From Salinicola avicenniae (GTDB lineage: Bacteria; Pseudomonadota; Gammaproteobacteria; Pseudomonadales; Halomonadaceae), in contig NZ_JAKQZC010000002.1 of assembly GCF_023736115.1 (NCBI RefSeq), positions 248,001 to 312,000 on the forward strand: a DNA stretch of 64,000 bases, given 5' to 3'. This document shows positions 53,714-63,446 of the stretch, piece by piece. The position numbers were made by a program, and so were the translations under genes. Under the pieces are notes generated by a model. That model worked only from the letters and a program-made list of their open reading frames with translations, was not told the origin of the DNA and made no database searches. The number at the start of each line of letters is the position of its first letter. Positions within the stretch are counted from its first letter, which is position 1.

Positions 53714-54385
53714 TCATGATGCGGTAAGTGAAGCGGCAGCGTGGGCCGCATTGGCCGCGTGAACGCGGTCGCAGAATGCGCGAATGGCAGCGGCGTCCTT
53801 GACGCCCGGGCCACCGACGCCGGCGTCAGGCTTTGCCTCGACACCGCCGGAGACGTCCACGGCGAAGGGGCGAACCTGAGCGATGGCCTCGGCCACGTTG
53901 TCCGGCGTCAAGCCTCCCGCGAGGATAACAGGTTTCGGCAAAGCGTCGGGAATGCGCGCCCAGTCGAACGTCTCGCCGGTGCCCCCGGGCACGCCCGGCC
54001 GATAGGCATCCAGCAGCAGCGCGCCGGCGCCGGCATAGCGCTCGGCGGCCATGCGAAGATCGATGTCGTCGCGCATGCGCAGCGCCTTGATCCAGGGCTT
54101 GCCGAAACCTTCGCAGAACGCCGCCGGCTCGTCGCCGTGAAACTGCAGCAGATCCAGAAACGGCAGCGCTGCCTCGACGGTCGCCGCGTCCGGATCGACG
54201 AACAGCCCGACCCGTGTCACGAACGGCGCCACTTCGGCACTCAGCGTTGCCAGCCGGTCAAGCGTGATCGCCCGACGGCTGCCCGGCCAGAGCACGAACC
54301 CCAGCGCATCGGCACCCGCAGCCACCGCGGCATCGATGTCCGCCCGGCGGGTCATGCCACAGATCTTGATGCGTACCGGATTCAT
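53714..54385 (-). CDS. trpF: Phosphoribosylanthranilate isomerase
   Basis: 223 residues, (beta/alpha)8 barrel. [20 protein letters not shown] with catalytic Cys, [20 protein letters not shown], catalytic Asp in [20 protein letters not shown], and [14 protein letters not shown] plus [21 protein letters not shown], which binds phosphate. The insertion in the last motif ([11 protein letters not shown]) is slightly longer than usual. The start overlaps the truA stop by one base. Confidence 0.96.
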   Translation of the reverse strand: MNPVRIKICGMTRRADIDAAVAAGADALGFVLWPGSRRAITLDRLATLSAEVAPFVTRVGLFVDPDAATVEAALPFLDLLQFHGDEPAAFCEGFGKPWIKALRMRDDIDLRMAAERYAGAGALLLDAYRPGVPGGTGETFDWARIPDALPKPVILAGGLTPDNVAEAIAQVRPFAVDVSGGVEAKPDAGVGGPGVKDAAAIRAFCDRVHAANAAHAAASLTAS

Positions 54386-55347
54386 CAGTTCAGCTCCTCG
54401 CGGATGGCCGGGTTGGTTTCGACAACGCGCCCCTGCTCATCGATCCATTTCGGCCAGACCCGGCGTCGGCGCATCAGCAACGTGTCGGGGATGCAGTCGC
54501 GATCGCCGGTCCAGTCGCCGAGAAAACCCAGCATCTGTGGCCCGACCGGCTCTTCGGGCAAGTCGAAGCGCTCGTCGTAACGCACATCGACGAAATGCAG
54601 CCCGCACGAAGGGGCCGTGACGTTGCCGAGCTTGCGATCCTTGAGCGCCAGCAGGCGCGCCGGATAGTGCTCATCCTCATCGCCCCGCCCGACCGCCATC
54701 AGCACACCGGCCAGGTTGCGGATCATGTGGTGGAGGAACGCGTTGGCCTGAACGTCGATGAATACCAGCGAGCCGTGGCGGCGCACGTCGATAAAGTGCA
54801 GATGCCGAATCGGTGTACTCGACTGACAGCCAGCCGCCCGATAACTGGAAAAATCGTGCTCGCCTACCAGCGCCTGAGCCGCACGCTGCATGCGCTCGGC
54901 GTCCAGCGGCTCTCGACACCAGGTGACGTTGTGGCGCTCCATGACCGGGCGGGTGGGCTGGTTGAGGATCACGTAGCGGTAGCGTCGTGCCAACGCCGAA
55001 AAACGCGAATGAAAGTCGTCGGCCACCGGCACCAGCCAGCGCACCGCAATGTCGCGCGGCAATTTGGCATTGGCGCCAAAGACCCAGGCCTTCTGGGTCC
55101 GCTCGACCGGAGCATCGAAATGCACGATCTGGCGCGTGGCATGCACCCCACTATCGGTACGGCCACTGCACAGCACGCGCACCGGCGTGGCGGCGATCTT
55201 GGATAGCGCCGCCTCGAGCGCCCCCTGGACCGAGTCGGCGTGTTTCAGCCGCTGCCAGCCGCAATAGTGCGTGCCATCGTACTCGACGCCGAGCGCCAGA
55301 CGGCCACTCAGCGGTCGGTTGTCATCCTGTCGGGTAAAGAGCGCCAT
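54385..55347 (-). CDS. truA: tRNA pseudouridine(38-40) synthase
   Basis: 320 residues, about 50 longer than E. coli TruA (270) because of a C-terminal extension rich in Arg/Trp. [19 protein letters not shown], catalytic Asp in [36 protein letters not shown] and [16 protein letters not shown] are family hallmarks. Modifies positions 38-40 of the anticodon arm. Lies 24 bases after fimV, with trpF overlapping. Confidence 0.95.
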   Translation of the reverse strand: MALFTRQDDNRPLSGRLALGVEYDGTHYCGWQRLKHADSVQGALEAALSKIAATPVRVLCSGRTDSGVHATRQIVHFDAPVERTQKAWVFGANAKLPRDIAVRWLVPVADDFHSRFSALARRYRYVILNQPTRPVMERHNVTWCREPLDAERMQRAAQALVGEHDFSSYRAAGCQSSTPIRHLHFIDVRRHGSLVFIDVQANAFLHHMIRNLAGVLMAVGRGDEDEHYPARLLALKDRKLGNVTAPSCGLHFVDVRYDERFDLPEEPVGPQMLGFLGDWTGDRDCIPDTLLMRRRRVWPKWIDEQGRVVETNPAIREELN

Positions 55348-55371
55348 CGAGACCTGCGTAGCGGGGAGTCT

Positions 55372-57588
55372 TCAGGGGCGCCTATTATCCCGATGCGGCG
55401 AGTGGAATTCCACCACCTCGACCTCCCAGTCATCGGGGATGGCGGTCGGCTGTGCCGACTGGGAAGCATCGTGCTCCCGAGGCGATGCGACGGGCGCCTC
55501 GGGATCACGCCCGGCCTCTCCCGATTCGCCGTCACCGAGCGGCGTCACAACGCCCGGCAACGGCGCAAATTCGAGTGTTGCCTCCTGTGACAGGGCGGCC
55601 GGCTCGACGGCCGCGTCATCGTCCAGCGAGGTGGACGACCACTCGAGGGGCGGCGGCTCGTAGGCGATACTGATCGCTCGAGGGGCCGCCTCGAAAGCCT
55701 CCGAGCGCGCCAGTGAATCCGGGGTGGCGAGCGATGCTGGCGCGGGGGCGGGCGACAAGGGCGCGGCGCCGTCAGAGGCGACGGAAACGGCAGCGGCGGG
55801 CGCCACCGACGCAGGCTGGCGTCGCGTTTCAGCCTCGAAAAGTGCATCCACGTCGTCGATAGCGGCCCCGGCTCCGGCCGTCGCCGCGCCGGCGGTTGCC
55901 TCTTCCCAGCTCTCTTCCACGTAGCGCGCGCGATACTCGTCGACCAGCACCTGTGCCTGCTGTCGCGTCGTCGCCGGCAACGTGGCATCGATGCGCGCGA
56001 ATGTCGCCTCCATACCATCGAGGTCACGCAGCTCCCCCAGTGCACGAATCAGCCCTAGCCGGCGCCGGCCTTCGGGATCGTCGTCGAGACGCGGGACGAG
56101 CCAGTCTCGCGCTTCCTCGTAGCGGCCGTAGGCCAGATAGATATCGGCCTGATCGATCACGCTGGACTCGGTCTCCCGATTGCTGTCGGTCCGACCACGC
56201 GACAGACTCAACCTACTGCGCTTCCCGGATTTTCCGGATTTTGCCGCTTTTGTCTCCGCGGCGTCGGCGTCCGACATCACCTCGGCCGTCTCGAGCGTTT
56301 CCGGCGTATCGGTCGCGGACTCGCCCTCCGCTGGCTCGATGCGTCCTCGTCGCCCTCTCGACCGCTGAACGCCCCACAGCGCCAGCAGACAGGCGAGTGC
56401 CACACTACCGGCACCCACCGGGTGTGCCAGAGGCCACTGCCACCACGGCAGCGCGTTGGCTGGCAGTTGATCTGCCACGGGTGCGGCCATGACATCCGCC
56501 GCGGCCGTCTCGACGGCCGGCAGTATCGCGGTCCCGTCACCGCGCTCGATAGCCCCGGCAAGGACCGGGGCGGCGGGCGTTGTGGAGGTGTCCTCCGCGG
56601 TGGGCGACAATGCCCCCAGCGCGGCCGCCAAACGATCACGCTGTGCCTCCAGCGAGTCGAGTGCCGCCTGCTGACGAGCCTTGTCCGCCGTCAGCGCCGC
56701 CACTTGCGATTGCAACGAGGCGATGACCCCGAGCGGCGCCACATCCGCCTCCCCCTGCTGACGCGCGCTCTCGATCTCGATCGCCGTCAGGCCGTCGTCG
56801 GCTTCGGCGGGCGATCGCGAGGTGTGCTGGCGCAGCGCGGCCAGCGCGGCGCCCTCCGCCTGGCCGGCAATCTCGGCGGCAGATGGCACGACGAGCGTGA
56901 CACCGGCACGCAGGCGATCCACATCACCGCCGACAAACGCCTCGGGATTGGCTCGATAAAGCGCCAGCATCAGCGCATGGCGCCCCACGCCGTCGTGCGA
57001 CAGTAGCGATGCTGCCAAGGACGACAGCGAGTCACCGCTTTGTACCGCGAGCCGCGTGGGCCAAGCCGAGGCCGACGCTCCGCCGGCGGGCGGATTGGCT
57101 GAAGCCAGACGCGGCGCCGGGCTCACGCTCACCGGCGCCTTCCCGGCATCACCGCTCAGCAGCGGCTGGGCCTGAGCATAGCCGGCGGGATCGAACAGTA
57201 GCGAGACCTGTCGCTGCCACTGTCCGTCCGGCCAGGTCACCACCAGCAGCAGATCGAGAAACGGGTCGCGTACCCGACGCTCGCTCTCGAGCTCGACCGC
57301 CAAGCGCCCGTCGTGGCCGACTACCTGGGAGGAAAGCCCGTCAAGCAGTGCCGTACGCTCGAGGCCCGCTCGCTGGTAGGCAGCCTCGTCCCCCAGTGTG
57401 ACCGTGATCTGCTCCGGGGCGAGTCCGGTGGTATCGGTGAGCGGAAACAAGACGTGGAGCGGCTGGTTCAGTGCCGAGGTCTGCCGGGGCTCGCCCAACC
57501 CGAGCGCCAGCGCTGAAGGTGCCGATAGGCCCCAGAGCAGCATGCCCCCCAGCAGCACGCCTGCTGTCACCGTCAATCCTTGTCGCAT
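55372..57588 (-). CDS. fimV: FimV/HubP-like LysM protein with TPR-type C-terminus
   Basis: 738 residues. Signal peptide of about 28 residues (LLGGMLLWGLSAPSALALGL). The N-terminal FimV domain includes LGEPRQTSALNQPLHVLFPL and RVRDPFLDLLLVVTWPDGQW, then a LysM domain at about 178-240 (LAVQSGDSLSSLAASLL, LYRANPEAFVGGDVDRLRAG). Next come a coiled-coil stretch with LQSQVAALTADKARQQAALD, one membrane helix near 388-408, a cytoplasmic acidic tail and a TPR-like segment (SVIDQADIYLAYGRYEEARD). A polar-organising protein that shapes flagellar and type IV pilus placement. Same position as fimV in Pseudomonas. Confidence 0.93.
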   Translation of the reverse strand: MRQGLTVTAGVLLGGMLLWGLSAPSALALGLGEPRQTSALNQPLHVLFPLTDTTGLAPEQITVTLGDEAAYQRAGLERTALLDGLSSQVVGHDGRLAVELESERRVRDPFLDLLLVVTWPDGQWQRQVSLLFDPAGYAQAQPLLSGDAGKAPVSVSPAPRLASANPPAGGASASAWPTRLAVQSGDSLSSLAASLLSHDGVGRHALMLALYRANPEAFVGGDVDRLRAGVTLVVPSAAEIAGQAEGAALAALRQHTSRSPAEADDGLTAIEIESARQQGEADVAPLGVIASLQSQVAALTADKARQQAALDSLEAQRDRLAAALGALSPTAEDTSTTPAAPVLAGAIERGDGTAILPAVETAAADVMAAPVADQLPANALPWWQWPLAHPVGAGSVALACLLALWGVQRSRGRRGRIEPAEGESATDTPETLETAEVMSDADAAETKAAKSGKSGKRSRLSLSRGRTDSNRETESSVIDQADIYLAYGRYEEARDWLVPRLDDDPEGRRRLGLIRALGELRDLDGMEATFARIDATLPATTRQQAQVLVDEYRARYVEESWEEATAGAATAGAGAAIDDVDALFEAETRRQPASVAPAAAVSVASDGAAPLSPAPAPASLATPDSLARSEAFEAAPRAISIAYEPPPLEWSSTSLDDDAAVEPAALSQEATLEFAPLPGVVTPLGDGESGEAGRDPEAPVASPREHDASQSAQPTAIPDDWEVEVVEFHSPHRDNRRP

Positions 57589-57909
57589 CTCGTATCCGCC
57601 GATTCATTCGAAAGGTCTCTGGAGCGTTGATCGGCGTGACGCCTCAAAGCTTTAACAGAATGTAACAGTGAGAGGAGTCGACAGAGGGACACACGGACGG
57701 CCGCGGGAAAGCTCGACGAACCGCACACCGTGGCGACCGCTTCTCCGCGATGCCAGTCGTCGCTGCCCGTCAGCGAGCCATGCCCGCAAGACGACGAAGC
57801 CCCCGAGGGGGCTCCCCGGGGGCTTCGTCAGAACGAGGCGAATCTCGTCGGCCGCTGTCGGCTAACCGATGCATCCAATCGAGGCATCGGCCGACGACGG
57901 GCAGCAATG
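57589..57909. other. Intergenic region between asd and fimV
   Basis: About 320 bases between fimV start and asd stop, both leftward. It holds the hairpin at 57793-57829 and otherwise no recognisable gene. The fimV promoter should lie close to 57600-57665, where CTTTAACAGAATGTAACAG is A/T-richer. Confidence 0.5.
57793..57829. terminator. Hairpin terminator downstream of asd
   Basis: Perfect 13-bp stem GACGAAGCCCCCG (57793-57805) with CGGGGGCTTCGTC (57817-57829) and an 11-base loop that can itself pair partly. About 80 bases past the asd stop in its reading direction; no strong U run. Confidence 0.75.
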
Positions 57910-59025
57910 TCAGGCGTGCTCGCGCACGATCTTGAGCATGCGCTTCAGCGGCTCGGCGGCCCCCCAGAGCAGCTGGTCACCGGCGCTGAACGCCGTCAGA
58001 TAGTCACCGCCCATGGCAAGCTTGCGCAACCGCCCCACCGGCACGGTCAGCGTGCCGCTGATCGCGGCCGGCGTCAGCTGTTCGAGCGTGGCATCCTTGT
58101 CGTTGGGCACGACCTTGACCCAGTCGTTGTGCTTCGCCAGGCGATCTTCGATCTCGTCGAGCGGCACATCCTGCCTGAGCTTGATGGTGAAAGCCTGGCT
58201 ATGGGAGCGCATGGCGCCGATACGCACACAGAGACCATCGATCGGGATCGGGTTGGCGCCGGTTGCGAGAATCTTGTTGGTCTCGACGCCGCCCTTCCAC
58301 TCTTCCTTGCTCTGACCGTTCTCCATCGGCTTGTCGATCCACGGCAGCAGACTGCCGGCCAGCGGGGCACCGAAGTTCTCGGTCGGGAAATCGCTGCTAC
58401 GCAGGGTCGCGGTGACCTCGCGGTCGATATCCAGAATGGCGCTCGCGGGCGTGGCGAGCTCCTTGGCAACGGCGCCGTTGAGCGCACCCATCTGCGCGAG
58501 CAGCTCGCGCATATGCTTGGCACCGGAGCCGGAAGCGGCCTGATAGGTCATGGAGGTCATCCACTCGATCAGGTTGGCCTCGAACAGGCCGCCCAGCCCC
58601 ATCAACATCAGGCTGACGGTGCAGTTGCCGCCGACGAAGGTCTTGGCCCCCCGGGCGAGCTGAGCATCGATGACATGGCGGTTGACCGGGTCGAGCACGA
58701 TGGTCGACTCCTCGGCCATGCGCAGCGTGCTCGCCGCATCGATCCAGTAGCCCTGCCAGCCCGCCTGTCGCAGCGAGGCATAGACCGCCGTGGTGTAGTC
58801 GCCCCCCTGACAGGTGACGATGGCATCCATCGCCTTGAGCTGGTCGATGTCGTTGGCATCCTTCAGCGCCGGCACTTCGACGCCGATGTCCGGCCCCGGC
58901 TGCCCGGTCTGCGACGTGGAGAAGAAGACCGGCTCGATGCCGGCGAAATCGTTGTCGTCCAGCATGCGTTGCATCAGCACGGAACCGACCATTCCGCGCC
59001 AGCCGACGAATCCGACTCTCAACAT
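57910..59025 (-). CDS. asd: Aspartate-semialdehyde dehydrogenase
   Basis: 371 residues, matching E. coli Asd (367). [19 protein letters not shown] binds NADP; the catalytic Cys is in [37 protein letters not shown] and [17 protein letters not shown] (His) complete the active site. Supplies the branch to lysine, threonine and methionine. Weak ribosome site. Lies 144 bases after leuB in the same direction. Confidence 0.97.
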   Translation of the reverse strand: MLRVGFVGWRGMVGSVLMQRMLDDNDFAGIEPVFFSTSQTGQPGPDIGVEVPALKDANDIDQLKAMDAIVTCQGGDYTTAVYASLRQAGWQGYWIDAASTLRMAEESTIVLDPVNRHVIDAQLARGAKTFVGGNCTVSLMLMGLGGLFEANLIEWMTSMTYQAASGSGAKHMRELLAQMGALNGAVAKELATPASAILDIDREVTATLRSSDFPTENFGAPLAGSLLPWIDKPMENGQSKEEWKGGVETNKILATGANPIPIDGLCVRIGAMRSHSQAFTIKLRQDVPLDEIEDRLAKHNDWVKVVPNDKDATLEQLTPAAISGTLTVPVGRLRKLAMGGDYLTAFSAGDQLLWGAAEPLKRMLKIVREHA

Positions 59026-59169
59026 GGAAAACGTACCCCGAATATCATGAATGGCGTGATCCGGCCTGCCGGCCGCGTCGCGGCGGCAGACCCTCGATAT
59101 AGAAGACAGGACTACAGCTTAGCGCATCGTTCGCGCGCTTTCGCCCACGTTGCCCTGCCCCGTACTCGA

Positions 59170-60249
59170 TCAGCTCTCGGCAAAAGCCGCCAGCACGGCG
59201 TCGCCCATCTCTGCGGTCGATACCTGTCGCGTGCCCGGATAGGCGATATCCGCGGTGCGCAGTCCCTGATCCAGCACCTTGCCGACAGCACGCTCGATGC
59301 GCTCGGCGAGCGCCGGCTCACCCAGCGAATAGCGCAGCATCATGGCGACCGAGAGAATCGTCGCCAGCGGATTGGCGAGCCCCTGGCCCGCGATGTCCGG
59401 GGCGCTGCCGTGGCAGGGCTCGTACATGCCCTGCTGATGCGCGTTGAGCGACGCCGACGGCAGCATGCCGATCGATCCGGTCAACATCGCCGCCGCATCC
59501 GACAGGATGTCGCCGAACATGTTGCCGGTGACCACGACATCGAACTGCTTGGGCGCGCGCACCAGCTGCATCGCGGCGTTGTCGACGTACATGTGCGACA
59601 GCTCGACATCCGGATACTCCGGCGCCAGACGATTCATCACCTCGCGCCAGAGGATGGTGACCTCGAGCACGTTGGCCTTGTCGACCGAGCAGAGCCTCTT
59701 GCCGCGCTTCTGCGCCATCTCGAAGGCGACGCGGCCGATACGTTCGATCTCGGATTCCGAGTAGACGTAGGTGTTGAAGCCGACCCGCTCGCCGTCGCGC
59801 TCCTCGACCCCGCGCGGCTGGCCGAAATAGATGCCGCCGGTCAGCTCCCGCACGATCATGATATCGAGCCCGGAGACCACTTCCGGCCTCAACGTCGACG
59901 CCTCGGCGAGCTGCGGGTAGAGCAGCGCCGGACGCAGATTGCCGAACAGGTTCAGGTTCTTGCGCAAGCCCAGCAGGCCTTTCTCCGGACGCTTGGAGAG
60001 ATCCTCCAGCGTGTCCCACTTTGGCCCGCCGACGGCTCCCAGCAGGATGGCATCGGCGGCCTTCGCCTTCGCCAGCGTCGCGTCGGGCAACGGATGCCCC
60101 TCGGCGTCGTAGCCGGCACCGCCGACCAGTCCTTCCTCGAGCTCGGCGTCAAGCCCAGCGTCGCGGCAGGCGTTCAGGATCTTGACCGCTTCCGCAGTAA
60201 TTTCCGGCCCGATACCGTCACCGGGCAATACCAGAATCTTCTTGCTCAT
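59170..60249 (-). CDS. leuB: 3-isopropylmalate dehydrogenase
   Basis: 359 residues. NAD-dependent oxidative decarboxylation in leucine synthesis. [61 protein letters not shown]-like segment [18 protein letters not shown] and [20 protein letters not shown] match the family. GAGGAAAAGG directly precedes the ATG. Nine bases separate it from the methyltransferase gene, so it is part of the leuC-leuD-(MT)-leuB unit. Confidence 0.97.
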   Translation of the reverse strand: MSKKILVLPGDGIGPEITAEAVKILNACRDAGLDAELEEGLVGGAGYDAEGHPLPDATLAKAKAADAILLGAVGGPKWDTLEDLSKRPEKGLLGLRKNLNLFGNLRPALLYPQLAEASTLRPEVVSGLDIMIVRELTGGIYFGQPRGVEERDGERVGFNTYVYSESEIERIGRVAFEMAQKRGKRLCSVDKANVLEVTILWREVMNRLAPEYPDVELSHMYVDNAAMQLVRAPKQFDVVVTGNMFGDILSDAAAMLTGSIGMLPSASLNAHQQGMYEPCHGSAPDIAGQGLANPLATILSVAMMLRYSLGEPALAERIERAVGKVLDQGLRTADIAYPGTRQVSTAEMGDAVLAAFAES

Positions 60250-60258
60250 GCCTTTTCC

Positions 60259-61044
60259 TCAAACGTGTTCTTTGGCCGCCCACAGCACCAGCATATCGGT
60301 CGTGAAGGAGCCATCCTTGTCGATCTCGAAGGCGTCGCGGACTTCCTGGCCGACCTGCTGCTGCAGGCGGTGAATCGCGTCGCGCATCACATCAGGCGTC
60401 TGCATGCGTTCGATCCAGCTGGCAAAGTCGAGCCGCAGTCGCTGACGCTGCGTGGCGGTCACGTTCAGGCCAGCCTCGCCGGCGTATCGCGTCCATTCGC
60501 CCACGCTGTAGTCGCGCACGTGACTGGTGTCCCGTAGCATTTCAACCGTCTGCAAGAAGCTGTCGAGCAGCGGTTGGCCCGGGGCCACGACATCGATGAA
60601 AGCCGCCACGCCGCCCGGCCTGAGCACACGCTTCACCTCGCGCAGCGCCAGCCCGACATCACGCCAGTGATGCGCGGAGAAGCGACTGTAGACGACGTCG
60701 AAGCTCGCATCGGCGAACGGCAGCGACTCAGCCACACCCTGAACCGTGCGGATATTGTCATGCCCCCGTTCGCGGGCCGCTTCGGTGACCGTAGCCAGCA
60801 TTCGCGATGACAGGTCATAAGCAACGACCTCGCCCGCCAGGTCGGCCACCTGAAACCCGACGTGGCCGGCGCCACAGCCAAGATCGAGCACCCGCGGGCG
60901 GGCCATCTCGCCAACACGCTCACGCAGTGCCTGAAACTCATCGCCCTGGGCGTGGACCTGGCTCGCCAGATAGGCTGCAGCCTGGCCGCCGAACTGACGC
61001 TCGACGACGGCGCGGTGTGCAGCGCCCTCGACGGCATCAGGCAT
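60259..61044 (-). CDS. Class I SAM-dependent methyltransferase in the leu operon
   Basis: 261 residues if started at ATG 61044, which lies inside the last codons of leuD (eight-base overlap); a GTG three bases earlier is possible. SAM-binding [40 protein letters not shown], post-motif [20 protein letters not shown] and [17 protein letters not shown]. Methyltransferase type 11 (UbiE/Tam-like). The same slot between leuD and leuB is occupied by a similar gene in Pseudomonas. Substrate unknown, and its link to leucine synthesis is unexplained. Confidence 0.88.
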   Translation of the reverse strand: MPDAVEGAAHRAVVERQFGGQAAAYLASQVHAQGDEFQALRERVGEMARPRVLDLGCGAGHVGFQVADLAGEVVAYDLSSRMLATVTEAARERGHDNIRTVQGVAESLPFADASFDVVYSRFSAHHWRDVGLALREVKRVLRPGGVAAFIDVVAPGQPLLDSFLQTVEMLRDTSHVRDYSVGEWTRYAGEAGLNVTATQRQRLRLDFASWIERMQTPDVMRDAIHRLQQQVGQEVRDAFEIDKDGSFTTDMLVLWAAKEHV

Positions 61045-61681
61045 CACGAAACAGCCACGGCTGGGCTGCGCGATGACGAGATTCGAAGTCGCGAATGGCA
61101 CCGGACTGTTCCAGCGTCAGGCCGATATCGTCGAGCCCTTCCAGCAGGCAGTGCTTGCGGAACGGGTCGGCCTCGAAGGCGATGACCTCACCGCTCGGCG
61201 TGGTGATCGTCTGTGCCTCGAGATCGATATCGAGACGGTAGCCTTCGTTGGCTTCAGTCTCCTGGAACAGCCGCTCGACGGTGGCCTCGTCGAGCGTAAT
61301 CAGCAGGATGCCGTTCTTGAACGAGTTGTTGTAGAAGATGTCGGCAAAGCTCGGCGCGATTACCACGCGGAAACCGAAATCATCCAGTGCCCACGGCGCA
61401 TGCTCACGCGAACTGCCGCAGCCGAAATTGCGCCGCGCCAGCAGCACCTGAGCCCCCTGGTAACGTGACTGGTTGAGCACGAAATCGGGATTCAACGGCC
61501 GGCTCGAGGCATCCTGACCGGGGAAGCCCTCGTCCAGATAGCGCAGCTCGTCGAACAGGTTAGGGCCGAAGCCCGTGCGCTTGATCGATTTCAGGAACTG
61601 CTTGGGAATGATCAGGTCGGTGTCGACGTTGGCGCGATCGAGCGGCGCGACCAGACCGTTAAGGCGTTCGAACTTTTTCAT
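61037..61681 (-). CDS. leuD: 3-isopropylmalate dehydratase small subunit
   Basis: 214 residues from ATG 61681 ([20 protein letters not shown]), with GAGAGATCCGAG upstream; the frame extends 23 residues further without need. [39 protein letters not shown] and [17 protein letters not shown] are the aconitase-swivel signatures. Partner of LeuC, 22 bases upstream. Confidence 0.96.
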   Translation of the reverse strand: MKKFERLNGLVAPLDRANVDTDLIIPKQFLKSIKRTGFGPNLFDELRYLDEGFPGQDASSRPLNPDFVLNQSRYQGAQVLLARRNFGCGSSREHAPWALDDFGFRVVIAPSFADIFYNNSFKNGILLITLDEATVERLFQETEANEGYRLDIDLEAQTITTPSGEVIAFEADPFRKHCLLEGLDDIGLTLEQSGAIRDFESRHRAAQPWLFRDA

Positions 61682-61703
61682 CTCGGATCTCTCCAGTCGG
61701 GTC

Positions 61704-63152
61704 TCAGGCGCTCTTCGTGAGGGCGGATGCGTCGTCGTAGTCGCGCACATCGACGAAGCGGCCTTCGATGGCCGCGGCGGCGGCCATCGCCGGGCTCACC
61801 AGATGCGTACGCCCGCCGTAGCCCTGCCGGCCCTCGAAGTTACGGTTCGAGGTCGAGGCGCAGCGCTCGCCGGCGCCCAGCTTGTCGGCGTTCATCGCCA
61901 GGCACATGGAGCAGCCGGGCTCGCGCCACTCGAAGCCAGCTTCGACGAAAATCTTGTCCAATCCTTCGGCTTCGGCCAGACGCTTCACCAGACCGGAACC
62001 GGGCACGACCATCGCCAGCTGAATGTTGTCGGCCACCTTACGCCCCTGCGCGACCTTCGCCGCTTCGCGCAGATCCTCGATACGTGAGTTGGTACAGGAG
62101 CCGATGAACACCTTGTCGAGCTGGATATCGGTCATCTTCTGGCCCGCCTCGAGGCCCATGTACTCGAGCGCGCGGGTCATGCCTCGCGCGACAGTCTCGT
62201 CATCGGCCTCGGCCGGATCGGGCACCGTGGCGGAGACGTTGACCACCATCTCCGGGCTGGTGCCCCAGGTGACCTGCGGTTCGATCTCGGCGGCGTCGAG
62301 CTCGACCACCTTGTCGAAATGCGCGTCATCATCGGAGACCAGCTCGCACCAGGCGTCGACTGCCGCCGGCCACTGCTCGGCGCTCGGCGCATAGGGGCGG
62401 CCGCGCAGATACTCGATGGTAGTGTCATCGACCGCGACCAGACCCACGCGCGCGCCCGCCTCGATCGCCATGTTGCAGATGGTCATGCGACCTTCCATCG
62501 ACAAGTCGCGCAGGGCGCTGCCGGCGAACTCGATGGCGTAGCCGGTCCCTCCGGCCGTGCCGATGCGGCCGATGACCGCCAGCACGATATCCTTGGCGGT
62601 CACGCCCAGACCGAGCTGGCCCTCGACGCGCACCTGCATGTTTTTCATCTTCTGCGCGATCAGGCACTGGGTCGCGAGCACGTGCTCGACCTCGGAAGTC
62701 CCGATACCGTGGGAAAGCGCGGCAAAGGCGCCATGGGTCGCCGTGTGCGAATCCCCGCAGACCACCGTCATGCCCGGCAGCGTGGCGCCCTGCTCCGGCC
62801 CCACCACGTGGACGATGCCCTGGCGCTCGTCGTTGATGCGGAACTCTTCGATATCAAAGCTCTCGCAGTTGGCATCTAGCGTTTCCACCTGAATGCGCGA
62901 CACATCATCGAGAATCCCCGCATTGCCCGCACTGCGCTCCTTGAGCGTGGTCGGCACGTTATGGTCCGGCGTCGCGAGGTTGGCGTCACGGCGCCACGGC
63001 TTGCGCCCGGCCAGGCGCAGCCCCTCGAAGGCCTGCGGCGACGTCACTTCGTGCAGCAGGTGACGGTCGATATAGATCAGGGCGGAACCGTCATCGCGGC
63101 TCGTCACCAAATGCTGCGTCCACAGCTTGTCGTAAAGCGTCTGGCCTGCCAT
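61704..63152 (-). CDS. leuC: 3-isopropylmalate dehydratase large subunit
   Basis: 482 residues from ATG 63152 with GGAGGAG upstream (the frame runs 36 codons further back without a ribosome site). 4Fe-4S enzyme isomerising 2- to 3-isopropylmalate. [55 protein letters not shown] and [15 protein letters not shown] supply the cluster Cys residues. First gene of the leucine unit; a LysR-type gene is divergent. Confidence 0.97.
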   Translation of the reverse strand: MAGQTLYDKLWTQHLVTSRDDGSALIYIDRHLLHEVTSPQAFEGLRLAGRKPWRRDANLATPDHNVPTTLKERSAGNAGILDDVSRIQVETLDANCESFDIEEFRINDERQGIVHVVGPEQGATLPGMTVVCGDSHTATHGAFAALSHGIGTSEVEHVLATQCLIAQKMKNMQVRVEGQLGLGVTAKDIVLAVIGRIGTAGGTGYAIEFAGSALRDLSMEGRMTICNMAIEAGARVGLVAVDDTTIEYLRGRPYAPSAEQWPAAVDAWCELVSDDDAHFDKVVELDAAEIEPQVTWGTSPEMVVNVSATVPDPAEADDETVARGMTRALEYMGLEAGQKMTDIQLDKVFIGSCTNSRIEDLREAAKVAQGRKVADNIQLAMVVPGSGLVKRLAEAEGLDKIFVEAGFEWREPGCSMCLAMNADKLGAGERCASTSNRNFEGRQGYGGRTHLVSPAMAAAAAIEGRFVDVRDYDDASALTKSA

Positions 63153-63341
63153 GTGGAATCTCCTCCGTCGCCCGTCTGATGCGGTTCGCGACGCCATGTT
63201 TACAACGATCGCGCTGCCAATGACGCGATGATGAGTCGAGACGTCGAGCCCGACGCCCATGAATTCGGATGTTCAACTTACGCGCTCGCCACGCATAAAA
63301 TCAATTCATCTTGATTATCCCTTGGATTCCATAACAGAATT

Positions 63342-63360
63342 TATCGATTCATAATCGATA
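63342..63360. promoter_or_regulatory. Inverted repeat in the leuC-lysR intergenic region
   Basis: TATCGATT-CAT-AATCGATA, a perfect 8-bp inverted repeat in an A/T-rich stretch (63297-63360) between the divergent leuC and LysR genes. Likely LysR-type operator controlling both. Confidence 0.55.
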
Positions 63361-63385
63361 CCCGGAAGCCACCCGGCCCCTGACG

Positions 63386-63428
63386 CCTATAGCCCAGCCC
63401 CCTATAGTCCAGCCCCTATAGCCCAGCC
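63386..63428. repeat. Three near-identical 14-bp tandem repeats
   Basis: CCTATAGCCCAGCC (63386-63399), CCTATAGTCCAGCC (63401-63414) and CCTATAGCCCAGCC (63415-63428), ending 18 bases before the LysR-type start codon. May be an operator array, promoter-proximal slippage or the 5' leader. Confidence 0.8.
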
Positions 63429-63446
63429 ACCTCACCCGGAACCGAG

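Noticed and set aside
57730-60537. 935-codon plus-strand open frame across asd and leuB
   Set aside because: It is antisense to two certain genes. In G/C-rich DNA with strong third-position bias, long antisense frames are expected; the peptide is His/Arg/Gly-rich without recognisable domains.
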